From assembly GCA_014526335.1 (NCBI GenBank), contig JACTAT010000014.1, forward strand, positions 939,250-1,003,249: 64,000 bases of DNA, read 5' to 3'. The position numbers were made by a program, and so were the translations under genes. Source of the DNA: Chrysaora quinquecirrha. Lineage: Eukaryota; Cnidaria; Scyphozoa; Semaeostomeae; Pelagiidae. Below the pieces are notes generated by a model. That model saw nothing but the letters and a program-made list of their open reading frames with translations. It was not told the DNA's origin and searched no databases. Shown here piece by piece: positions 36,893 to 48,801 of the stretch (position 1 is the stretch's first letter; every line of letters starts with the position of its first letter).

Positions 36893-37352
36893 ATTTTAAA
36901 CAATGATGCATTTTTCGAAAATATGTTTGATGTTACAAACAATGGAACTTTGCAATTCATACTAAAAACAACACTATCATAGCAAATGTTCAGTTACAAT
37001 TCCAGTTACAAGTGTTTTGGTTCATGTCACTCTGCAAACACCAGTCTGCAAACAAGAACACTTTTAAGGAGATTTTGAGCCGAAATTAAGAAAACCGAGC
37101 CTCAAAAAATATCTTGTTCTCATAAAAAAAGAGTACAGGCTGCGAAACGAACTTTTTACACAAAATATCAAAAATATTCTCAGACCTGCCTGAGGCTTAA
37201 AAAACTTATAGCTGTTCAATCAACTAATTGCCACAATGATGAGGTCCATGAGCAAAACTCTTCTTGGATAGCCGTCATTTAGACGTTTGAATTGTAAAAT
37301 GTCCCTTTATGTTGTAAAAATTCAACAACAGAATAAATAAAAATAACTGAGT

Positions 37353-37794
37353 TTACTTCCTTTTTGAAAATGTAGCAAGTACTGTCTGCCTTGGCCTTGC
37401 CACTGGAAGCGTTTTGTAAGACACATCTTGTGAACCAGCAAGAGACCAGTCATAATCAGTCAAAAGTTTCTTACAAACAACCTACAAGAGTAATTACGAT
37501 AACTCAATATATGAAATAGCCAAATTCTATCGTCCAATGAAAAAATTGAGAATTATTTGAGAAAACCTCGAGTGAACGATGAAATTTCTAAAGAACTTTT
37601 ATGATCACACATTATGTTAGCTACTTAGTTAGTTAGCTAGTCAATTAGTTAGCCAGCCAGTCAGTCAGTCAGTTAGTTAGTTAGTTAGTAAGTAATTAAG
37701 TAAGTTAGTTAGTTAGTTAGTAAGTGAGTTAGTTAGTTAGTTAGTAAGTGAGTTAGTTAGTTAGTTTGTTAGTTAGCTAGTAAGTAAGTAAGTA

Positions 37795-37845
<51 letters not shown>

Positions 37846-37900
37846 AAGTAAGCAAGTTAGTAAGTTAGTTAATTAGTTAGTTAATTAGTTAGTTAGTTAC

Positions 37901-37996
<96 letters not shown>

Positions 37997-40900
37997 ATAA
38001 CTTGCAAGTTTGTTAGTTAGTTATTGACTTAGTTGATTAGTTAGTTTGTTAGTTACAAAGTTAGTTGGTTAGTCAGAATAGCTTGAAAGTTTGTTAGTCA
38101 GTCAGTCAGTTAGTTAGTTAGTAAGTGACAAGAGTCTTAAAAGGGAATGCAAGCATAGTGAATGGGCAAAACATTGTTAAATCTATCTACTATGCTGCAA
38201 TCAAGCAGTTGTTGTTTTGGTTGTTATCAAGCAGTTCTTATTTCGCAACATGGCCTGGAACGCAGGAGCCAGAATGGTGTCAAAAACAGACAATTCGAAA
38301 TAGGAAATTAGCATTTTCCAACACGCAATTAAACAATTGATAGCCAATAAACAAAATAAGCAAAAACTACCTTCAATATCTTATTAATCAAATCCACACC
38401 AACACAAATTCTTTTACCACTGCCAAACGTCCATACCAAGTTTCGCTTCGACTTATCTCTGAAAAAAAACGGCATTTATAATTCAGATTGTAAATGAACT
38501 AATAGAAGAATTATCTTAAGAACAGTTAACATTGCGTTGTATATAATGTGTTTTACTTCACTACTTAAGCTACAATCACACAAACACAATTCCGTTTTGA
38601 TGCTTAACTGTTTATCTGGATTCCACATGCATCAAAAAGCTACTCTGTTCAGTGTACATCATTGTTCAAACAGGTTCACGCTAAATGGCAAAAAGATAAA
38701 AACAGACCTGTCTTTGTCTCAAAACTGCAACTTGCATACTGTATGCAGCCTACTCAAAACCAACGGATCTGCTTTGCTATAACGTTTTGTAGCTAGCTAA
38801 AGGAAGTCATCGACAATTTTCATTCAATTAATAAATGAAGGACATGCAAAGTAAAGTTAGCTAAGCCACAAAAGCTATGATGAACATTTGCATAGTTTGT
38901 GCTGTACATGATCCTGCCTCTCAGGTGCAATATCAGACATGATTCGTCTAAAACAATAGTACCAGATTACGGAATAACTTATCTAGGCTATACAGAGCCT
39001 TTCTTTGGTCGTACAAGAGTCCTTGTATTCAATTGGCATTCTTATGAAAAAATATTGGCTTGGCTTGACTTGACTAAGAAGCCCTTTACATCAGAAAACT
39101 CAACCCGGGTTGAGTTTCATCTCGGCCTGTGGTCAAAGCCCAAATGTTCTCAAAATGTTCTTAGTTTTCTTTCTTCTTAAAAAGCTGTTGTTTTTACAAG
39201 TTAGGTGATAATTGCTACGAAAAGGGACGCACATGTAAAAATGTCACATATACAGTAGTCACAATGATTGATAGTTCACCTGTTTTCTAGAGTTGAGAAC
39301 AGGACAGCGCCACTCAAGAAAGTAAATTCTAATTTGTTTCTAGCTTCACAAAGCCTTGTAATGTTCTTAGCATGTTCTTAACTTTTCAGCCTCTGAAGCC
39401 TTATGTTCTTATATACTTTGTTCTTATAAAAAAATGTGTTTATCACTCTAGAATCGTTTTGTCACCTTAACCCGGGTTGAAAAACACTCATTTAAACACC
39501 AAATAAATTCGAAAACTCAACCCGGGGCGAATTTCAACCCGGGTTGAATTTCTCATGTAAAGGGCCTCTAAATCTGGTCTTACCAAGTATAGCAGGTAAA
39601 AAAAAGCGAATCATGCTTACCCATCCTGCCATCTCTCGGGCATAAATAGGGTAGGATTACTGAATACTTCTGGGTCTCGATTGGCAAACCAAGTCATGAA
39701 AGCAACTGCTGTATTCGCAGGAATCTTGTAGCCGTCAATCACCACATCCTAGAAGCAAAAACTATTCAAACACGGTCTTTATTAGGAAAATAACCCAGTA
39801 GCAAAACTACAGTGGAACCTCCAAATAGCGTACACCTAAGGGACCGAATTTACTGTCCGTCGTTGAGGTGTCCGCAGTATGGAGGCTGTTTTAACTAAGA
39901 CAGGGATTTCGGTATCAAAATATTTGTCCCTTGTTTGGAGACGACCATCCGACTCCCGTCCTACAGTTCTGTCGTAAGGAGTACAAAGATGAGTAAATAT
40001 AAAACATTCAACCTCGTTTGTGATTCTTCGACCACCAAGAAAAGGAGGCCACAGTCTCTGTACTTCAAGTAAGACATCGTCAAGGAAGGCGTCATCTTCC
40101 AGGGCCCTTGCACGCAAGGATGACTGCAAATGAGAAAAAACAAATAATTACACAACTGAATACAGTAAGAACCCGCGAACCAGAAACCATTTTTTCCAAT
40201 ACAGCCTGTTTAGTGTTTCCTATAAAAAGGATCATTATCAGGAACGAGGCTGGCAGGTTTCTTATAATAGGGTTAAGAAACCTTAATTATTGTAACTTTC
40301 AAGTCTTAACAACACTATCGAATAGCGTGTTCTTGCACGGGGTTCTTGCTAGGTAAGATTCTTTCTTATTCAACGCGTATGCTATTTTTTCTCAGTATGG
40401 ATAAATGCTTTGCCCTTAAGCTACGCATTTGAAAAAGTATTCTTACAAATCAAAATTTGAGACCTTTCTCCAAGAAACCTTCCGAAAATCAGGCTGAGAA
40501 CTTATTATATGAGGGTCCAATTTCTCACAAAAATCAGCCTGATGTTTCGTATAAAGGGGTTTCTATTTTGCGGGTTCTTTTGTAGTTTCATTATACATGA
40601 CGCTAATACAGAAAGTGTGAAAACGTATGAAAACGGACATACCTTTGCTGCACCAGATGTTGCAATGCAAAATGACGTAAGCAGAGATGCAAGAGCTTTT
40701 GGTATCAAAGCAGAAACAAACAAAAGCAAATGTTGCATTGTCTCTTCTTCATTTTTGAAACCAGCCTCTCTTGCATTCATCATGAAACTGTTCAGGAAAA
40801 AGGAAGTTCATCAAAAACCATTGGCAGCATTCAAAATTAAGGGCATCGGTTACCATATAGAAATATCATCGATGACAGATGTACATGCATCTAAACACTG

Positions 40901-43900
40901 AGATTGCTGAAATACTAGAACATGCCAATCTTTATTTCATTTTTGAGGACAACAGAACATAAAAACATCATAGTATAAAAACAACAAAAACTAGATCTGC
41001 AGGGACTCTACCAGAACTTTTTGAGGCGACAGCCTCTATATTGCTGATACACACTTTTTTTATAAGAATACTATAAATTTTGTCCAGCCTCAATATTCTT
41101 AAAAAATGTTCGTTTTGAGCCTGAATATATTCTTAAAATATTCTTATTTTTCAAATCTGATATGCGGTTTTAGGGGAACATAGTTAAAAGAAAAATAATC
41201 TCATATGGTCGAGCGAAAGAAATATTTAACTATTATTACAAAAAGAATGTTTTTAACAATCATTAAGTTTCGTTCTAACATTGCAAAACAGGCATCTGCT
41301 GAAAAATGACACATGAATATGGGAGAGCTGAGGCTGAGCATATTCTTACAATATTCTTAAAAATAGGATGATTCTGAGCCTGAAAATTCTTATAAACATT
41401 ATTCTTATAAAAAAAGAGTGTAAATGCACCTCCAGTCGACCTCTGCATCGAAATACTTGTCACACCTTAAACGTCGATAGCATTGATTGCATTTGAGTTT
41501 GTTGCTTTGGCCAAACTATGAAACACTATTGGTCAAAAATTTGAGATTCCCTTTACGACGAGGAATGTTTGGTCTTTTAGACACATCTCAAAACATTGCT
41601 TGACAAACAGAAATTGTTTAGCAGTTTTTCTGAAAACTTCAAAAACATTTTCTACTTGTAATAAACAAAAATTTTGGACGAGCAATGCTTTCAGAATTGG
41701 CCAAAGCGAATTTCCGTTTTTGAACAATATTTGATAATTTGGCCAGGGTCTTAGAAAAAAAGAATAGAACTTTCTATCAATTACATCCTTCGTCTGAAAT
41801 GCAACCATCAACTCAAATTGATTAGGAGCTAACCACAAAAGCGTGCATCATTTTTAGCAACGAATGATCATCACCAATGAAGTGTTTTACAATCGCTTTT
41901 ATCATAGTTTCAGTGCAGGTTTCTTGTTGTCCAGTTAAATGCTAAAATCGAACTTCAGGGACACGGTTTACATAATTAATCACTTGAAGCAATTAAGAAT
42001 TTCAGCTATCTTGTTCCAGCCTCATAAAGACGTTTTCCTATTACATAGGTGTCTTGCAAATCTTTTGTAGAATATATTAAAGTTCAATTCAACCAATTTA
42101 TCCAAACATGAAACCAAGAACAGCAGTCTGTGGATGCCTTTTCTTATTGGATTCGAACTTAAACACTTTTACGCATCTTCTGAATTAAATATGGAAGAAT
42201 GATAACCTCGAGTTAGCTATTGCAGAAATCAAATAAATTCCACATAATATTCACTAACCTTTCATTAGACACATCTGTACAGGACATGGAAAGCTTTCGC
42301 CTAATGGCTCTTAATAAATATTCCTGTAAAGAGGCAAAGAGGGTAAGAGCATAGACAGATATAGATAAAATATCTTCCAATATATCAAGGCTGTTTCTGA
42401 CACCCAGGGGGTACTTCAATGTGTCCATGATTAGACGTGAATCTGGACTTTGACAAAAGGACCCATTTGTATGATTGGATTTTCACCAGAATCGAGCAGA
42501 ATATCAGACCCATGTGTAGAGAATTTCAGTCGAAAAAACCCATCCATATGAGCGGCACGTCCAGTATGTCTACATATTGAAGTACCCCCCCCCCCGGGTT
42601 CTGACACCATGTTGAACATAATAACCGCCACTTATCATAACATGCCTTTGATATTTATTAGGGCAACGTTTCAGGAGAGGGCGGTAAATTCTGCACACCT
42701 TTCGGTCTTACCTGTGCAATAAATAAGAGAGAAACCAGATTTCTCTCTTGAGGTGGTGTGGCCGAGTGGTCAAGTCCTTCGGTCCACAATCGGCAGGTTG
42801 TGGGTTCGAATCTAGCCGAGACCACTTTCCACTAGCCTACATTCAGTCAACTCAGCTGTCCATCCTTCCGAGGTCGGTAAATGAGTACTCAGGGCATTCG
42901 TTCTAGAATATCAGTCTAGGGGCACAAGTTGCAGGTCCACATCAGCTGTATAGCTGCAAAACCCCTGACCTGCATTAACAAATAAAGACTGCTTACGTTC
43001 TTGCTCACTTCCCGATGATGGGAGACCGATTTCTCCCGAAACGTCGCTCCATAAATATTAAAGGCTTGTCATGATAGGTTGCGATTATCATGTCCAATAT
43101 GGATAGATATGTCACATACAGTGGAAACTCTATATAACGAACACTTCTAGGATCCTAGGATCATGTTATTATCCACTTTATAGAGGTATCAATCGTGTGA
43201 AGGAGTCGTTTTTTCTTCATACTACAGTAAATTTCTTAGGATTCGTTAAGTAAGATTGAAACTGGAGAGAGAAGAACATCGAAAGCGAAATTAACTATTA
43301 CGTGAAAGTTACACAAATCTCTTGGTAGAAAAAAGGTTGGAGTATCAAGAAGAAACACTTAAGAACACGTTCTCTCACACTTTAAGAGTGAAAGGAAGGT
43401 GGAGCTTTCATCAGAAATGGAAAATTAAGACAAATAAATGAATTCCTTTCTTTTCCAACTTAAATTGTTTTTATTATCTTTGTTGTTGCATTACACTTGC
43501 TGTTGCTTATTGCTGGTTTTTAACCTTTGATTCTTCATCTCTTTAAGTTGACGGCTCAAGCTAGATAAGCTCTGCTTTTCTTTGGTCGTGAAGGATACAA
43601 CTTTTATTTTGGTAGTTTAATAAGATAATTTACTTTAGGTTTTGTATTCTACAAAAATAATTGAATTGAATCTGTTTTTGAGAGGTTGCCTTTACAAAGA
43701 AAGGACCATGTTAAAAAGTTTGAAAATACTTATCAGTTAAATGTCCGTTGAATACAGGTGTCCGTTAACAGAGATTCCGCACTGTATTTCTAATTCAGTA
43801 CTCTCTAATAATCCGAACTTAGGATTGACTTTAGAATATAAAGCAAAAATTTGAATTTATTCACCTTAGCTTCCATAGCTTTTGAGAATGACGAGGACCA

Positions 43901-46900
43901 GCCTCTGAGCTTTACACTTAGTGGTACTGAAATCAAACCTAGGAATGAAACAGCAAGAATAGTGAAAGCAGTTTACTCATGTTTCTAAGATATTGTAAGA
44001 AACAGAGGAAACATACTTGGACATAAAACCTTTTTCCATCTGACATTCATGTGCCGTAAAATCTGGAAAACAGCTTAATCACATTAGCCCTCTCTGGTCT
44101 GTACGACATGGTTATTGTTGAATTTCGATACCACCCTACAGCAATGGCAGTGGTATTCATTAATTAATTAATGAGTTCATTCATTCATTCATTCATTCAC
44201 TAATTCACACAACCCAAAAAGAATTTTTTACCTAACACGGGCCGTATTGGGAACATGGCAGTTGCCAGATGCAAATCGCCGGCATCCTTGGGCATCCTAG
44301 CGAAGGATAACTGCTATAGGGAAACAAGGCGTTTCTTCGAAAGACAAGATTCCACCCTGTGACTTTTGCTTTCCCTTCAAGTCCAGTCCATTCCACCAAC
44401 TTTTGTTAGAGTCCGGGGAGGTTTCCGGGAAACAAAGGAGGCTAAGGAGACAGCTTCTCAAAGATCCTTTGCTGACTGGAGGAATGGAGTGGAATTGAAG
44501 GGAAAGCAAACTTCACAGGGCAGAGTCTTGCCTTTTGAAGGCTAACCTGGCAGGAAGAGTCTTGTCTTACCAAGTCTAACCTGGTACTACTGGCTGGTAC
44601 TACGGCCCACGTAGCAGGCTGCAAGGTAAATTACTGGACTAACTTACCATGCCAATGTAGTATTGATATTGATTTGATTGTCTCGAATTCCATTTTTGCT
44701 TCCCTCCAATCAAGATCTAAGAATAGCTTTAAACTCAGCGCTGTGGTCACGTTTTGAATGTCTCATACAACGGAACAGAAGGCCTAAAAGGAGAATTTGT
44801 AAATGTATTAGATAAAACCACGTTTACGATCTTTACTTGAAACAAAAGAGACGGAATAATTGGTTAACATAAAAGGATAGTCAGAAATAATTTTTCGAGA
44901 CCACATTAAAATGACCAGAACAGGTCTCGAGCCTGTGTACAGTGGACCCTCCATCAACGGTACCTCTATACAACGGGCAGGACACCTCCGAACAATGGAC
45001 AGTTTCGTTCTGAATGTCATTTCTTTGTAAAAACAAACCTCCATACAGCGTACACCTCTCTACAACGGACAAACTTACGAATTGGTCCCACAGGTGTCCG
45101 TTATATGGAGGTTCCACTGTTCTTTGAATTTTTAGAGCAATGCTCTTCTTCAGGCCTATGATAAACTATAATAAATTTGACATTCGCTTCTTAAATAAAA
45201 TGTTTCGTCATGTCGTGAAGCTCTGACCAATGGATCAAACATTGTTCGTGAAACATTTGAATTTGTTTCAAAATAAATGTTTGACCGCTTGGCCACATCA
45301 CAAACATTGCTTGACTAGCAAAATTTGCTTTGCTTTGTTTTTTTTTCTAAAGAAAACATAACGCTTTCTGCCTGTCGCCAGAAAAAAATTTTTGATGAAC
45401 ACTGTTTTCCGAATTAGCTGCACAGTGGCTAAATAGTCAAACATCCATTGTTAAGCAGAATTCAAATATTAAACAAACAATGTTTGGTCTTTTCGTCATG
45501 GCCTTAAATCTTAATCCTTGCTCTTCAAATACTTTGCTTGTGGCAAGCAGAAAATGCTTTTCAAGTCTGTCAAAAACACAGCCAAGCAAATTCTGTCTTT
45601 TCAAGTAACATTATTCGACGTGGCCAAACTGCCAAACAATGCTTTTACAGCAAATCCCAAATAATTTCGTACCAACACTGCTTGATCGTTTGGCCAGGGC
45701 ATAAAGAAGATATTAGAAGCTAGTGCAGGGCAGGTATATGTAACAGATGTACGGTGGAATCTCCAGGATTGCATATTATCTCACAGTTAGGCCAACAACT
45801 GCTAAGTTTATCATGAAACTTTTAATCAATCTGGATCCTAGCCTCGTTTTGGCTCAGAACTGAAAACTGCTTGAAATATGCAAAACAAAACAAGCTTCGT
45901 ATACTTACATGTCATGCAATCCGGACAAAAAATCATTTTCAATCCTACAAACACAACACAGCAATTTTCAGTAAAAGTACAGCAAATTTGGGGATTTTGA
46001 TTTCGGCTCCAAGTGCAATGGAACAAATATAACGTCACACATATACTGCATTAACCAAGAGAAGAAGCACAAAATCACAAAACTATCTTACCTGGTAATA
46101 ACCTCCATGTAACAATGACATTTTGTCGTATCAAATAATCTTCCAATTACGTTACGGACTCTCATTGCATCAGCCCCTGATAGGGAAATGAAGACATGAG
46201 AAATAATAACATTCTATTGCAAGTTTTTGTAACTGCGCACTTAACAAAAAACAATTAAGTGAATTTCCATCTGATTACTGAGACGAAATCGTCCGGGGTA
46301 GTTACTGTATAGGTTAGTTATTTGGATAGTTAATTAGTTAGCTTGTTAGCTAGTTAGTTAGGTAGTTAGCAAATATGTCAGTTAGTTGATTAGTTTGTTA
46401 GTTAGCTATTTAGTTGGTTTCCTTATAAGTTAATTTGTTAGTATAAGTAAGTTAGTTAGTAAGTTAGTTCGATTAGTTTGTTTAGCTGTTAAGTTGTTTA
46501 GTTAGTTAGCTAGATAGCTAGTTAGTTAGTTAGTTAGTTAGTTAGTTATTTAGTTAGCTAGTTAGTTATCGCTTTGGTTTTGTAGTTAATATGTTACTTA
46601 GTTAGCTAGTTAATCTGTGAGCTTGTTTGTTAGTTAGTAAGTTAGTTGGTAAGCTTATAAGTTAGTTAGTTAGTATGAAGGTTAGTTAGTAAGATTAGTT
46701 TGTAAATTATTTTTTTAGTTAGTTAGTTAGTTAGTTGGTAATTTAGGTAGCTAGTTAGTTGTCGCTTTAGTGATGTAGTTAACTTTGTACCTAGTTAGCT
46801 AGTTAATTAGTTAATTATTCAGTAAGTTATTTGGTATGCAAGCTTATAAATTAGTTAGCTACTAAGTAAGTAAGCTAATATGTAAGTTAGCTAGTTAGTT

Positions 46901-48755
46901 TGTTAGTTAGCTAACTAGTTAGTTAGTTAGTTAGTTAGTTAGTTTGTTAGTTAGTTAGTTAGCTAGCTAGTTAGTTAGTTAGTTAGTCGGTTGGTTCGTT
47001 AGTTAGTTAGTTAGGTACTTAGATAGTTAGTTAGTTAGTTAGTCAGTTAGTTAATGCGTCGGTTAGTTGATTAGTTAGCTAGTTAGTAAGATTAGTTTGT
47101 ACATTATTTCAGTTAGTTAGTTAGTTAGTTAGTGTTTCGAACAAGGTCACTCTACCATCCTGTCAGAGATGAGTATCTCTGCTAGCCAGCTACTGGTCGA
47201 AAATCAATACTGAATTTGCGCCTTTCTCCATCTCTAGCAAGCAGTAGGAAGTACAAGTGGGAAGGCCTGCAATTCTGCAGTTAGAGGTCTAATCCCACGT
47301 GGCTCGAAATTTTAACTTCGAATTTTGTTGCGCTACATTGTCGATAGTATTTTAGTTTGGACGCAAAGTCAGGACATACTAACAGGCTATTATACCCTCA
47401 ATAACATTCACCCTACCATTAAGATTCACAAGCGACATATCTTTTCCACACTCACACATCACCTTGATGTCACTGTTAACCTTGACACAAACAAAAACAT
47501 CTCCACAGACCTCTACGTCAAGACCACCGGCTTCCAATTTTTATGAGCATAATTATTAGCAGAGGCTTCACAAACGTAACCGCTACGTATGTGCGCACAT
47601 TCTCAACGGGGCAAATAATATGCACAGTAGAAAAGTTATTAAGTTATTTTGTTGGATGATAGTTTGTTAATTAGTTATTGGTTAGTTAGTTAGTTAGCTT
47701 GTCAGTTTGTTAATTAGTTAGTTAGTTAGTTAGTTTGTTAGTTAGCTAGTTAGTTAGCTAGTTAGTTAGTTAGTTAGATAATTAGTTAGTTAGTTAGTTA
47801 GTTAGTTTGTTAGTTAGTTTGTTTGTTTGGTTAAATAACAGTTACATTTATTCAAACTGAAAAGACATCTTCTAGAAAACAAAGATTGGAGACTTTAGCT
47901 CTGGTGACTTTATCTATCTTTATCTTTTACAGGATAAACAGAGGAAAGATTACGAGACAACTATAACAAGCACCTCAGAGAACTAACAAATAACTTGAAC
48001 ATTTTGTCATACAAGTTTTTCTTACTCACCATCATAAAACAGTAACAAGTCCCCGTATAATTGGTATATGAAGCCAAAATCCTTGTAACCCATGTTGAAC
48101 AATGACTCTTTCTCTGAAATAGGAAAAATCATTTGCAATAACAACTTTTATGTCCGAAGGACATAATGAGAGGGTGTTCGTGGAACGCATGTATAGATGT
48201 ATGTATGCATGTATGTATGTAGACGCTTTTTCCTGCCAAACTCGTAACAATAGATGAGTCACAAATATGAAGCGGTAAACGTTGAAGTCGTCGTAATTGG
48301 TCATCATGAAAACCAACTAATTGAAAATTACGGGATTTGTTAACAAGTAGATGATTCATTGTGGTCGAGTATTTGGCAGAAGTTTTCGAATGATTTATTT
48401 CGAAGTTCTGTTCTGACTCGGTTGCTAAATATTTACTGGTTACATTTTCGGTTTGTTGTCTCTCCAAATTTCTCATCAGGAAAGTGAGAGTAACGCAGGG
48501 GCTAATCCAAGATTTGGTAGGGCCGCTGACTTGGGCAAAGCAAGTTTGAGTCACTATTATCATAATGCTTATGAATGATGATGATGATGGTTATGATATT
48601 GATGATAATAATGAGAATGACAGACATAATGAAATAATGATGATTGTTGCGCTGATGATGATTATGATGGTGCTGATGATCACGTTGAATACTGTAATCA
48701 TTATCATCATGGTGATGATGATGAGAACGAAATAATGATGATTTTTGCATTGATT

Positions 48756-48801
<46 letters not shown>

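Noticed and set aside
41835..41905. P450-like peptide (TETMIKAIVKHFIGDDHSLL) on the minus strand between two P450 exons
   Set aside because: The exons at 42259-42323 and 40643-40787 join directly in phase and match CYP26 in length; adding this segment breaks phase at both sides. It may be a chance frame or an old duplicated exon.
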